Assembly: GCF_003058325.1 (NCBI RefSeq)
Contig: NZ_CP028843.1
Location: forward strand, 2,328,001-2,392,000
Reading direction: 5' to 3'
DNA: 64,000 bases
Source of the DNA: Methylobacterium currus
Lineage (GTDB): Bacteria; Pseudomonadota; Alphaproteobacteria; Rhizobiales; Beijerinckiaceae
The notes under the pieces are model-generated. The model searched no databases and had not been told where the DNA came from. It was given only the letters and a program-made list of their open reading frames with translations. Position 1 is the first letter of the stretch. The number at the start of each line of letters is the position of its first letter. The position numbers and the translations under genes are program-made. Shown here piece after piece: positions 38,278 through 47,007 of the stretch.

Positions 38278-39258
38278 TCAGAACTCCATGCCGAACTTGA
38301 CCCGGAGGTTGTGCCGCTCGAACTGGTTCAGCCCGAGGGCGCGGCCGGCCAGACTCGAATCGGTGTCGCGGCCCCACACCTGCCCCGCATACGCCACCGT
38401 CAGCCAGATCTTCTCGGTGAACCTGTGATGCAGGGCCGGTCCCACGGTGAGCGCTTCGCTCTCCAGCCGGTTCAGGAAGGTTCCTTCGTAGCCGCGCAGG
38501 TAGCGGATTTCCGGACCCAGATAGGTGTTCTCCCCGACCCGTCCCACGAGCGCGTTCGACCACAGGAACGTGGAGGAGCGATAGCCGGGACCGCCACCCC
38601 GCTGGCGACCGGCGGCAGGCTCGAAGCTGATGTTGCTGCCGTACCAGAGCTTGTCCGGCACCACCTGCACGTCGAGCTGGAGCAGGCTCTCGATGTCGAA
38701 GATGTCGGCGCCGTTCCCTTCGACCGGCAGAACGCGCGTGAAGCGCGGGCGCACCTCCAGGGCGAGCCCCAGCGGCTGCTCCTTCGACCCTTTCAGGAAC
38801 TGGTACTTCACCTCCATGGAGACGCCGTCGAAGGTGCCGTAGGACTTGTCGTCCAGATCCACGATGTTGCGCTGCCGGCGCAGCGTGCCGAAGGCGCTGA
38901 GCTCGATGCTCAGCTTGTCGATGGGATTGAACTGGTAAGCGAAGCGCGTGTCGAGCACGCGGTACGTCGATGGGCCGGGACCGTCTCTGCGCTTGCCGAT
39001 GCGGGTGACGGTGTCGATCACCGCTTCCTGCTCTCCCTTCTCCCCGGCATCGGCGCCTTCCGTGAAGCCGAACAGATGCTCGGTATCGACCTCCTTCTTG
39101 TCGTTCTCCTTGCTGGATTTATCCGCCTCGCCTTTGCCCGCGTCGCCCTGATCGGCCTTGCCGCTCGGCGCGGCCTGAGCGGGCGCCAGAACGGAAAGGG
39201 CGAGCAGCATGCCTGCCGCGGCCGACAGGCGTCGGGTCGGCCTGGTACTTCCGGTCAT
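38278..39258 (-). CDS. Outer-membrane beta-barrel protein, unknown function
   Basis: 326 aa. Signal peptide (MTGSTRPTRRLSAAAGMLLALSVLAPAQAA), then a charged Lys/Glu/Asp-rich linker (residues 30-65). The rest alternates hydrophobic and polar residues (YRVLDTRFAYQFNPIDKLSIEL, GVSMEVKYQFLKGS, LGLALEVRPRF, KIWLTVAYAGQVWG) and ends HNLRVKFGMEF with a C-terminal Phe, the BAM recognition signature. Probably a 10- to 12-strand barrel. No substrate clue; alone in its transcript. Confidence 0.8.
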   Translation of the reverse strand: MTGSTRPTRRLSAAAGMLLALSVLAPAQAAPSGKADQGDAGKGEADKSSKENDKKEVDTEHLFGFTEGADAGEKGEQEAVIDTVTRIGKRRDGPGPSTYRVLDTRFAYQFNPIDKLSIELSAFGTLRRQRNIVDLDDKSYGTFDGVSMEVKYQFLKGSKEQPLGLALEVRPRFTRVLPVEGNGADIFDIESLLQLDVQVVPDKLWYGSNISFEPAAGRQRGGGPGYRSSTFLWSNALVGRVGENTYLGPEIRYLRGYEGTFLNRLESEALTVGPALHHRFTEKIWLTVAYAGQVWGRDTDSSLAGRALGLNQFERHNLRVKFGMEF

Positions 39259-39583
39259 GATCGCGCGACGGCCTCAGAGATGCAGTGCTCCAGTATCCCT
39301 GCTTAGAGACGATGCCGGCCGATCTGCCTGCTGCAAAAATGCCACGTTCACAAGAAGTTCGGGCCGCAGAGGATGACGCGGCGACCTGCGGACCATGGAC
39401 GGCCCAGCGAAGCCGGGATGGCGGTCCCCCGTTCCCCCACCCGCGCCGGCCCCCGCGGCAGCGCCGTCGATCGCAAGCACGAGCCCTCGGATTCCGGCGC
39501 CTCGTCCCCGACGAACCGGTCTCCATGTCGCCGGACCACGCTCCGGCGGGCCTTTTCCGTCACCGCCGCGCCCGGGCTGTTCC
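39259..39583. other. Gene-free region
   Basis: About 325 bp between the outer-membrane protein start and the end of the LOV kinase gene. No convincing gene, repeat or terminator seen. Confidence 0.5.
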
Positions 39584-42016
39584 TCAGGAGCGCCGCGCCC
39601 GCTCCCGCCCGGCCTCGATGATCGACCGGATGCGCGCCGCCATCGTCTCGATCGAGAAGGGCTTGGTCAGCACCGCCATGCCGGGGCCGAGCGTGCCGTC
39701 GCCGAGGATGGTGGTCTCGGCGTAGCCGGTGATCAGCAGCACCTTGAGGTCCGGCCGGGTCTCGCGGGCCGCCTCGGCCATCTGGCGGCCGTTCATGCCA
39801 CCGGGCAGGCCGACATCGGTGACGAGGAGATCGATCCGCACGTCGGAGCGCAGCACCTTCAGGCCCGCCGCGCTGTCGCCGGCCTCGATCGCGGTGTAGC
39901 CGAGATCTTCCAGGATGTCGGTGACGAGCATCCGCACGGTCGGCTCGTCGTCGACCACGAGCACGGTCTCGCCTTGCGCCGAGCGCGGCAGCGCCGCCGT
40001 CGTCCCGGTCTCGTCCTCGCCCGGCACCGCGCCGACGTGGCGCGGCAGGTAGAGGCTGACGGTCGTGCCCTCGCCGAGCGTCGAGGCGATGCGCACCTGC
40101 CCGCCGGATTGCTGGGCGAAGCCGTAGATCATCGACAGGCCGAGGCCCGTGCCCTCGCCGATCGGCTTCGTGGTGAAGAACGGCTCGAACACCCGGGCGA
40201 TCACGTCGGGGCTCATGCCGGTGCCGGTATCGGTCACGCGCAGGCGCACGTATTCCCCTTCGGGCATGTCGTGCCGGCGGGCGGTCCGGGCATCCAAGGT
40301 CCGGTTGGCGACCGCGACCGTGATCCGCCCGCCCTCCGGCATCGCGTCGCGGGCGTTGAGGCAGAGGTTGAGGAGCGCGTTCTCGAGCTGGGACGGGTCG
40401 ACCAGGGCCGGCCAGGCGTCGGGGGATTCGACCACGTCGAGGGTGATGCCGGGCCCCACCGTGCGCTGGATCAGCTCGTGCATGCCATGCGCCAGCTGGC
40501 CGACATCGGTGGGCCGCGGATCGAGCGTCTGGCGGCGGGAGAAGGCGAGCAGCCGGTGGGTGAGCGCGGCGGCGCGCTTCGCGGCACCTTGCGCCGCCGC
40601 CATGTAGCGCTCGACGTCGGCGAAACGGCCCTGGCCGAGGCGGGTCTGCATCAGCTCCAGCGAGCCCGAGATGCCGGCGAGCAGGTTGTTGAAGTCGTGG
40701 GCCAGGCCCCCGGTGAGCTGGCCCACCGCCTCCATCTTCTGCGACTGGCGCAGGGCCTCCTGGGTCGAGGCGAGCTCGGCCTCGGCCCGCAGCCGGTCGG
40801 AGATGTCCTTGGCGAAGTGGAAGGCGCCGATCACCCGGCCCTCGCCGTCGCGCAAGGGGGAATAGGAGACCTCCCAAGTCGGCTTTTCCAGGTCGGGATC
40901 GCCGAAGGGCTCGGTCACCGTGTAGCACTCGCCGGTGAGCGCCCGGGCCATGAAGCCGCGCATCACCGAGGACTGGTCCGGCGGGAAGAGGTCGGGAAAC
41001 ACCTCGCCGATCTGCACCCGGCGGCCGAAGATCCGGTGGAACGCGTCGATGTGGGCCTGGTTGAAGGCGATCAGCCGGTACTCGGTGTCGAAGGCGCAGA
41101 TCGGGGCAGCGCTCGACTGGACGATGTCGCCGTAGAGGCGCAACTCCGCGGTGCGGTCGGCGACCTGCCGGCCGAGCGAGACGGTGAGGTCGCGCGTGGC
41201 GGCCTCGGCGGCCTTGCGCTCGCTGATGTCGGTGGCGGCGCCGTACCACTCGGTGATCCGGCCGTGCTCGTCGAGCACCGGCACCGCCCGGGACGAGGCC
41301 CAGCCGACCGAGCCGTCGGCGAGGTAGACCCGGTGCTCGAGGCTGTAGGAGGTCTTGGTGCGGATGGCCCGCTCGATCTCGGCCCGCAAGGCCGGGCGGT
41401 CCTCCGGCGGGATGTAGCTCTCGATCCAGTCGGCTCTGGCCGAGGTCGTGTCGGCCAGGAAGTCGCCGCCGGACAATTGGTACAGCCGGCTCCAGTCGGC
41501 ACTGATCCGGTAGCGCACCTCCGACGACGAGCGCACCAGGGCGTCCAGCATCTGCTCGCGCCGGCGCAAAGCCTCGCCGAGGTCGCGCAGCCGCTCGCGC
41601 TCCAGCGTGACGTCGAATTGCGAAGCGAAGAAGTAGGTCAGCCCGCCGTCCTCGCCGAAGACCGGCGAGATCAGCAGCCGGTTCCAGAACCGCTCGCCGT
41701 TCTTCTTGTGGTTGAGGAGGTCGATCTCGATCGCCACCCGGCGCTCGACCGCGTCGCGGATCTTCGCCACGTCGGCGCGGTCGGTCTCCGGCCCCTGGAG
41801 GAAGCGGCAATTCTGCCCCAGGATCTCGTCGCGGGTGTAGCCGGTCAGCTTGGTGAAGGCGGCATTGGCGAAGATGATCGGGTTGTCGGGCCGATGGGGA
41901 TCGGTGATCAGCATCGGCATCCGCGTCGCGCGCACGGCGGCGGCGAACGGATCGTGGCTCGGGGTCGAACGGCCGATCTCGGCATCGATGCGGTCGGTCT
42001 CGCGGCGATCAGTCAC
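39584..42016 (-). CDS. Blue-light (LOV) sensor hybrid histidine kinase
   Basis: 810-aa soluble protein. LOV domain at residues 25-140 has the flavin-adduct Cys70 in GQNCRFLQG, the flavin-binding Asn region (KKNGERFWNRLLISPVF) and the Gln of FFASQFDVT. Two more PAS domains follow (about 165-275 and 295-410). HisKA has the acceptor His in GQLTGGLAHDFNNLLAG. HATPase has LNLCLNARDAM, VTDTGTGM and GEGTGLGLSMIYGF. The C-terminal receiver has DDEPTVRML, phospho-acceptor Asp in LLVTDVGLPGGM, and LTKPFS. GTG start at 42016 fits; no nearby ATG gives a better N-terminus. Output partner unknown. Confidence 0.93.
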   Translation of the reverse strand: MTDRRETDRIDAEIGRSTPSHDPFAAAVRATRMPMLITDPHRPDNPIIFANAAFTKLTGYTRDEILGQNCRFLQGPETDRADVAKIRDAVERRVAIEIDLLNHKKNGERFWNRLLISPVFGEDGGLTYFFASQFDVTLERERLRDLGEALRRREQMLDALVRSSSEVRYRISADWSRLYQLSGGDFLADTTSARADWIESYIPPEDRPALRAEIERAIRTKTSYSLEHRVYLADGSVGWASSRAVPVLDEHGRITEWYGAATDISERKAAEAATRDLTVSLGRQVADRTAELRLYGDIVQSSAAPICAFDTEYRLIAFNQAHIDAFHRIFGRRVQIGEVFPDLFPPDQSSVMRGFMARALTGECYTVTEPFGDPDLEKPTWEVSYSPLRDGEGRVIGAFHFAKDISDRLRAEAELASTQEALRQSQKMEAVGQLTGGLAHDFNNLLAGISGSLELMQTRLGQGRFADVERYMAAAQGAAKRAAALTHRLLAFSRRQTLDPRPTDVGQLAHGMHELIQRTVGPGITLDVVESPDAWPALVDPSQLENALLNLCLNARDAMPEGGRITVAVANRTLDARTARRHDMPEGEYVRLRVTDTGTGMSPDVIARVFEPFFTTKPIGEGTGLGLSMIYGFAQQSGGQVRIASTLGEGTTVSLYLPRHVGAVPGEDETGTTAALPRSAQGETVLVVDDEPTVRMLVTDILEDLGYTAIEAGDSAAGLKVLRSDVRIDLLVTDVGLPGGMNGRQMAEAARETRPDLKVLLITGYAETTILGDGTLGPGMAVLTKPFSIETMAARIRSIIEAGRERARRS

Positions 42017-42144
42017 TAATCCGTCGCCCTCACTTCCGCGACCTCCGGCGGTCACCGACCACCGGGGCCGGGCTGTAGCACAGCGCGACAGACTGGTGCA
42101 CAATCCTCTTTGCGACGGAACCGCGCGCGATCCGTCGCGGGAGA

Positions 42145-42933
42145 TCAGCCCGCACCCGCGACCCGCGCCACGCCGTCGGTGCAGGCCCGCATCGCCCGCA
42201 GCACCGTCTCGGCCGCCACGGCCTCGAAGCGGTAGCGCGGCAGGCTGACGCTGATGCAGCCGAGGACCCGGCCCCCGGCGCCGCGCAGGGCCATGCCGTA
42301 GCAGCAGATGTCGAGCTCGTTCTCCTGCAGGTCGAGGGAATGGCCGCGCTCCCGCGTCTCCGCGATGGCGCGGCGCAGGGCGTCGGGGTCGGTGAGGCTG
42401 TGGGGCGTGCGCGCCGGCAGCGGAAGCCGCGCGAGGAGCGATGCCAGCTCGGTCTCGGGCAGGGTCGCGAGCCAGGCCTTGCCGACGGCGCTGGTGTGCA
42501 GCGGCACCCGGGTGCCGATGCGCGAGGCCATGCGCACGGTGCGGTGGCTCTCGAGCTTGTCGATATAGACCATTTCGCCGAAATCCGGGACGGCGAGATG
42601 CACCGTCTCGTCGAGGTCGTCGCGCAGGCGCGCGAGGGGCTCCCGCGCCGCCTGGCGCAGGAGCGAGCCGTCGAAGGACCGGAAGGCCAGGCTGACGAGG
42701 CGCGGGCCGAGGCGCAAGACCCCGTCCTCGTCGGTCACGAGGCCCTCCGCCACCAGGGCGGCGGCGATGCGGTGCACCGTCGGCCGCGGCAGCTTCAATC
42801 CTTGCGCGAGCCGGGCGACGGTCGCCGCCTCGGGCGCGTCCGCCACCGCCTGCAGCACCCGCATGAACTTGCCGAAGGCGGCGGTGCCCGGGACGTCGGG
42901 GCGCAAGGCAGCGCGGGCGTCGTCGGAATCCAT
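42145..42933 (-). CDS. IclR-family transcriptional regulator
   Basis: 262 aa. N-terminal winged helix (residues 20-85: FMRVLQAVADAPEAATVARLA, LPRPTVHRIAAALVAEGLV). C-terminal effector domain with LDETVHLAVPDFGEMVYIDKLES, GTRVPLHTSAVGKAWLAT and LDLQENELDICCYGMAL. Last gene of the cupin-MFS-SDR operon, 27 bp after the SDR stop, so it probably autoregulates the operon in response to its substrate. A candidate operator is the inverted repeat at 45640-45654. Confidence 0.93.
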   Translation of the reverse strand: MDSDDARAALRPDVPGTAAFGKFMRVLQAVADAPEAATVARLAQGLKLPRPTVHRIAAALVAEGLVTDEDGVLRLGPRLVSLAFRSFDGSLLRQAAREPLARLRDDLDETVHLAVPDFGEMVYIDKLESHRTVRMASRIGTRVPLHTSAVGKAWLATLPETELASLLARLPLPARTPHSLTDPDALRRAIAETRERGHSLDLQENELDICCYGMALRGAGGRVLGCISVSLPRYRFEAVAAETVLRAMRACTDGVARVAGAG

Positions 42934-42960
42934 GCGGGGCCGGATCCTCTCCGAGTGACC

Positions 42961-43701
42961 TTACGCGATGAGGTAGCCGCCATCGACCGGCAGCACCACC
43001 CCGGTCACGAAGGCGGCGGCCGGGCTGACCAGGAAGGTCACCGCCGCCGCGACGTCCGACGGCGTGCCCCAGCGGCCGAGGGGCGTGCGCGACAGGATCG
43101 GCCCTGCCCGGGCGGGGTCGTCCTGGAGCGCCTGCGTCAGCGGCGTGGCGATCCAGCCCGGCGCCACCGCGTTCACCCGGATGCCGTCCGGCGCGTAGGC
43201 GATGGCCAGCGACTTCGTCAGCTGCGCGACGCCGCCCTTGCTGGCGCTGTAGGCCGGCACCAGGCCGCCGCCGAAGAACGACAGCATCGAGGCGGTGTTG
43301 ACGATCGCGCCGCCGGTCTCCGCGAGCCTCGGCCGCGACGCGGCGCAGACCCGCATCGTGCCGGTGAGATTCACCGCCAGCACCTCCTCGAACACCTCCG
43401 GCCGGTGCTCGTCGGTGCGCCGGATGATGCCGGCGCAATTGACCACGATGTCGAGCCGGTCGCAGGCGCCGACGATCTGGGCTACCGCGTCACCGTCGGT
43501 GACGTCGAGCTCGTGCGCGGTGAGCGCGAGGCCGGCGGGGACCTCGCAGGCGGCGGCATCGATGCCGGCCGCGTGGACCCGGGCGCCGAGGCGGGCCAGC
43601 GCCTGCGCGATCCCCGCGCCGATGCCGGAGGTGGCCCCCGTCACGAGGGCCGTGCGCCCGGCGAGGAGATCGGGCGCGAAGGTCGTCTGGGTGAGGGTCA
43701 T
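42961..43701 (-). CDS. SDR-family NAD(P)-dependent oxidoreductase
   Basis: 246-aa classical short-chain dehydrogenase. Cofactor loop ALVTGATSGIGAGIA, VVNCAGI (NAG motif), NLTGTM, catalytic Ser in NTASMLSFF, and YSASK with the catalytic Tyr and Lys, then VAPGWIATP and the end VLPVDGGYLIA. Oxidises or reduces an alcohol/ketone in the pathway of this operon. Start ATG overlaps the MFS stop by 4 bp (ATGA). Confidence 0.94.
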   Translation of the reverse strand: MTLTQTTFAPDLLAGRTALVTGATSGIGAGIAQALARLGARVHAAGIDAAACEVPAGLALTAHELDVTDGDAVAQIVGACDRLDIVVNCAGIIRRTDEHRPEVFEEVLAVNLTGTMRVCAASRPRLAETGGAIVNTASMLSFFGGGLVPAYSASKGGVAQLTKSLAIAYAPDGIRVNAVAPGWIATPLTQALQDDPARAGPILSRTPLGRWGTPSDVAAAVTFLVSPAAAFVTGVVLPVDGGYLIA

Positions 43702-45017
43702 GCCGTGCGCTCCGTCAGGATCAGGGTCTCGCTGCCTTCGAGCGGCTTGCGCACCAGGACGATGTAGGCGATGGCCGCCAGCACCGCGACGGCGGCAGCG
43801 GCGAGCAGCGCGTTGACGTAGGAGCCGGTGCCCTGGACGATGTAGCCGGTGATCACCGGCGCGAAGGACCCGGCGAAGTAGCCGCCGAAGTTCTGGATGC
43901 TGCCGAGCGAGGCGACCTGGCGCTTGGGCACCGCGACGCTCACCATCATCCAGGCGGCGGCGCTCGCCATGTTGATGAAGAACATCGCCAGGCAGATATA
44001 GACCACCGCCAGCGTCACGCTCGGCGTATAGGCCGCCGGCACCGTGAAGGCGCCGCCGCCGAGAAGCCCGATGCAGACCGGCCATTTGCGGCTGGCGACG
44101 ATGCCGGCGCCCCGGGCGAGCAGCCGGTCGGCGGCCTGGCCGGCGCAGAGCATGCCGATCGTGCCGAACACGTAGGGAATCGCCACCACCCAGCCGGTGC
44201 GGGCGACGCTCAGGCCCCGCTCGTGCTCGAGGTAGGAGGGGAGCCAGGTCAGGTAGAGCCAGACCATGTAGATGACGCCCATGAAGCCGAGGATCATGCC
44301 CCAGGTCGTGGCGTGGGCGAACAGCCCGCGCCATTCCGAAAAGGTCATCCGCCGGGCTGGCGGCTCAGGGTTCGCGCCCTCGTCCAGATGGGCGACCTCA
44401 TCCGTCGTCAGCGTCACCTCGGCGCGGTTGCGGTAGACGAGGTACCAGCCGACCGCGACCACGATGCCGACGAGGCCGGTGACGACGAACATCCAGCGCC
44501 AGCCGAGCCCCAGCATCATCGCGGTCAGGAGCGGCGGGGCGATGCAGGGCCCGATGCAGGACGAGGCGACGAAGATCCCGGTCGGCGTGCCGCGCTCGCG
44601 CAACGAGAACCACTCGCTCACCGTCTTGGCGCCGGCGGGAAATTGCGGCGCCTCGCCCAAGCCCAGCACGGCGCGGGCGAGCACGAATTGCTGGAAATTG
44701 GCGACGAAGCCCGAGACGAGCTGGGCGAGCGACCAGAAGAACATACCCGCGCCGAGCATGATCCGCGAGCCGAGCCGGTCGAGCAGCGCGCCGACCGGCA
44801 ATTGCGAGAACGCATAGGCGAGGGAGAAGGCCGAGAGCAGCCAGCCCATCTGGGCGGGAGTGAGGACCATCTCGTCGCGGATCGCCGTGTTGGCGATCGA
44901 GAGCGCCGAGCGGTCGACGTAGTTGATGATTCCCGCCGCGGTCAGGAAGGCGACAGCGACCCACTGGATGCGGCGCAGGCGCGGTGATTTCGCAAGCGAT
45001 ACTGTGCCGGACGACAT
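43698..45017 (-). CDS. MFS transporter, anion:cation symporter (ACS) type
   Basis: 439-aa 12-TM permease. N-terminal INYVDRSALSIA, the loop-2-3 motif GALLDRLGSRIMLGAG, and GLGEAPQFPAGAKTVSEWF, hallmarks of the ACS group that carries organic acids such as glucarate, galactonate, phthalate or hydroxyphenylacetate. Central loop after TM6, then TYLTWLPSYLEHERGLS-like sequence in the C half. Lies between the cupin and SDR genes (50-bp gap upstream, 4-bp overlap downstream) and should import the substrate of the pathway. Confidence 0.94.
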   Translation of the reverse strand: MSSGTVSLAKSPRLRRIQWVAVAFLTAAGIINYVDRSALSIANTAIRDEMVLTPAQMGWLLSAFSLAYAFSQLPVGALLDRLGSRIMLGAGMFFWSLAQLVSGFVANFQQFVLARAVLGLGEAPQFPAGAKTVSEWFSLRERGTPTGIFVASSCIGPCIAPPLLTAMMLGLGWRWMFVVTGLVGIVVAVGWYLVYRNRAEVTLTTDEVAHLDEGANPEPPARRMTFSEWRGLFAHATTWGMILGFMGVIYMVWLYLTWLPSYLEHERGLSVARTGWVVAIPYVFGTIGMLCAGQAADRLLARGAGIVASRKWPVCIGLLGGGAFTVPAAYTPSVTLAVVYICLAMFFINMASAAAWMMVSVAVPKRQVASLGSIQNFGGYFAGSFAPVITGYIVQGTGSYVNALLAAAAVAVLAAIAYIVLVRKPLEGSETLILTERTA

Positions 45018-45067
45018 CGCGTTCCGGTCCTCCCGATTGTTGCTTGGCGTCAATTTGATCGATCTGG

Positions 45068-45625
45068 TCAGCGGATGAATTGATCGACGTAATCCGCCCC
45101 CAGTCCCACCGCCTCGTAATGCGCCCGGCACATGTCGATCTTGGTGAACACGTCCTCGTAGCCGGTATGCCGGCCCCAGGGGTCGACGTAGTACATGCAG
45201 CCGTTGACCTGGAAGTAGGTGATCATCTCCTCGACGCCCTCGTCGACCACGAGGGTGTGGGTCTCGCCGGGCGGCTCGAAGGCGTAGGCGCCCTCGCTCG
45301 CGACCCAGTCGTGCTCGAGGTAGCGCCAGCTGCCCTTGAGCACGAAGGCGTGGACCGGGCCGGGATGGCGGTGGCGGCTGAGGATGCCGGCCTTGCGGAC
45401 CTTGAGCAGGTTCATCCAGTAGCCGGCCGAGACGTTCAGGCAGAGCGGCCGGAACCACACGCTGTCGGCCTGGGGCACCCAGATCCGGTCGTCCTCGGGG
45501 ATCGCCGGAGCCACCACGAGGTCCGGGCGGATCTCGGCAGGCTGCGGCTTCTGGTAAGGCATGCGCCGCAGGGTGTCGGCGTCGAGCCCGGCGGCGGGAT
45601 CGCCCGCCGAAGGGGCAGCATTCAT
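45068..45625 (-). CDS. Cupin-domain dioxygenase, 2,4'-dihydroxyacetophenone dioxygenase-like
   Basis: 185-aa single-cupin protein. Metal-binding motif 1 is in LSRHRHPGPVHAFVLKGSWRY (His residues of RHRHPGPVH plus the following Glu in YLEHDW), and motif 2 is near PPGETHTLV. The family cleaves the ArC(O)-CH2OH bond of 2,4'-dihydroxyacetophenone using iron and O2, or is an uncharacterised relative. First gene of the operon with MFS, SDR and IclR. Specific substrate is inference. ATG at 45625 with AGGAGG upstream. Confidence 0.82.
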   Translation of the reverse strand: MNAAPSAGDPAAGLDADTLRRMPYQKPQPAEIRPDLVVAPAIPEDDRIWVPQADSVWFRPLCLNVSAGYWMNLLKVRKAGILSRHRHPGPVHAFVLKGSWRYLEHDWVASEGAYAFEPPGETHTLVVDEGVEEMITYFQVNGCMYYVDPWGRHTGYEDVFTKIDMCRAHYEAVGLGADYVDQFIR

Positions 45626-45639
45626 GGCATCCTCCTGAT

Positions 45640-45654
45640 GTCCATATGGTGGAC
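45640..45654. promoter_or_regulatory. Inverted repeat GTCCA-N5-TGGAC upstream of catabolic operon
   Basis: Perfect 5-bp half-sites (45640-45644, 45650-45654), 15 bp upstream of the cupin start. Size and position fit an IclR-type operator; the regulator is encoded at the end of the operon. Inference only. Confidence 0.4.
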
Positions 45655-45872
45655 GTTCTGTCCGTGATGTGGATGGTCGAGGAGGTGCGGCGGTCTGTCA
45701 AACCTCGGGCGTTGCATGGCAGCCTTGCAGCCGCCAGCGGCCCGTCCTGCCGCGCCGGTGGCCGTTTCCAGGCGAGCCCCATCTCCCGGCGGCCGGGACG
45801 ACCCGAGCGATTCTCCACCGATGGGAGGACGACCACCCGCAGGGACGGCCCTGCCCGTGATCGGGGCTCTCC

Positions 45873-46187
45873 TCGGCCTGGATTCTTCTCGTGGTCGACG
45901 GCCTGTTCGAGATCGGCTGGGCGATCGGCCTCAAATAGACCAACGGCTTCACCCGCCCGCTGCCCTCGCGCCTCACCGGGCTGAGCATGGTGGCGAGCGT
46001 CGGCCTCCTGGGACCGGCCCTGCGCACGCCGCCGGTCGGCACCGCCTATGCGGTCTGGACCGGCATCGGCACCGTCGGCACGGCGCTCCTCGGTGTCACG
46101 GTGTTCGGCGAGCCCGCCACGGCGGCGCGGCTCGCCTGCATCGGCCTGATCGTGCCCGGGATGCTGGGGCTCAAGCTCGTGGCCTGA
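45873..46187 (+). pseudogene. sugE: Inactivated SMR-family transporter (SugE-like)
   Basis: The frame reads AWILLVVDGLFEIGWAIGLK, then TAG (45936-45938), then TNGFTRPLPSRLTGLSMVAS and on through PVGTAYAVWTGIGTVGTALLG to GLIVPGMLGLKLVA and the stop at 46187. This is a full-length four-TM SMR protein of SugE type with the key Glu in LFEIGW, but with a nonsense codon where SugE has Tyr. The expected ATG is also missing (TCG at 45873, with an in-frame TGA just upstream). No other frame rescues it. Confidence 0.85.
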
Positions 46188-46218
46188 CCCGTGTCCCGAC
46201 GCGTGGCCTGAAGCCGCG

Positions 46219-47007
46219 TCACTCGTGCCGCTGCGTCGGGTCGACCGCCACGATGGCGCCGCTCTCGGCATAGACCGCCCCGAGCACGGTGCGGAAATGG
46301 CCTCGGACCTTGCCGTAGCACTCGCAGGCCGTCTGCTCGGCCCTGTCCCGGTCCAGGATGGTGATCTGGCCGCGGCGCACCGCGATCAGGCCGCGGCGCT
46401 GCAGCGCCCCGAGCACGCCGGTGAGATAGGTGCGGCGCACGCCGAGCATCTCGGCCAGCATCTCCTGGGTCACCGGCAGGACCGGCGTGCCGAGCCTGTC
46501 CTGGAAGGTCAGGAGCCAGCGCAGGCAGCGCTCCTCGATCGGGTGCACGGCGTTGCAGGCCACGGATTGCAGCACCTGGGCGAGCAGGCAATCGGCGTAG
46601 CGCACGAACAGGTCACGCAAGGACGGGGAGGCCGCCCTGGCCCGGGTCAGCCGCTCCGCGTCGAGGCGCAGCACGTCGCCCGTGACCTGCACCACCGCCT
46701 CGCTGAAGGCCGGCAGGTAGCCGTGGCTGACGATGCCGCCGACCGCGCCCTCGTGCCCCACCGTCGCGGTCTCGACCATCCGCCCGTCGCGCATGCGCGA
46801 GACCAGGGTCACGGTCGTCTGGTTCAGCGGAAAGGTCACGTGCGACACGTCCTCGCCGGCGCGAAACAGCACCGTGCCGCGGGTCCGCTGCCCACGCTCA
46901 AGATACGGTGCCAGCAGAGCGCGATCACCCGTATCGAGGGCCTCGAGCAGGAGGTTGCCTTCGAAAAGGCCGATTTCGGAATACCGCGACTCGTCCGGCG
47001 CATTCAA
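46219..47007 (-). CDS. Crp/Fnr-family transcriptional regulator
   Basis: 262 aa. Cyclic-nucleotide-binding-like beta roll at residues 15-135 (GNLLLEALDTGDRALLAPYLERG, VLFRAGEDVSHVTFPL). Dimer helix and winged HTH follow (LPVTQEMLAEMLGVRRTYLTG, LQRRGLIAVRRGQITILD). No FNR-type N-terminal cysteine cluster; Cys residues near LLAQVLQSVACNAVHPIEERCLRW are in the dimerisation helix. The best start is TTG at 47007 with GGAG nine bases upstream; the nearby ATG is out of frame. Target unknown. Confidence 0.9.
   Translation of the reverse strand: MNAPDESRYSEIGLFEGNLLLEALDTGDRALLAPYLERGQRTRGTVLFRAGEDVSHVTFPLNQTTVTLVSRMRDGRMVETATVGHEGAVGGIVSHGYLPAFSEAVVQVTGDVLRLDAERLTRARAASPSLRDLFVRYADCLLAQVLQSVACNAVHPIEERCLRWLLTFQDRLGTPVLPVTQEMLAEMLGVRRTYLTGVLGALQRRGLIAVRRGQITILDRDRAEQTACECYGKVRGHFRTVLGAVYAESGAIVAVDPTQRHE

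Noticed and set aside
39395..42019. Long open frame on the plus strand opposite the LOV kinase
   Set aside because: No domain wording; the minus strand shows LOV, PAS, HisKA, HATPase and receiver motifs.
45936..45938. TAG in sugE as a recoded (pyrrolysine) codon
   Set aside because: No sign of pyrrolysine machinery, the position normally holds Tyr, and the start codon is missing too; simple nonsense decay is more likely.
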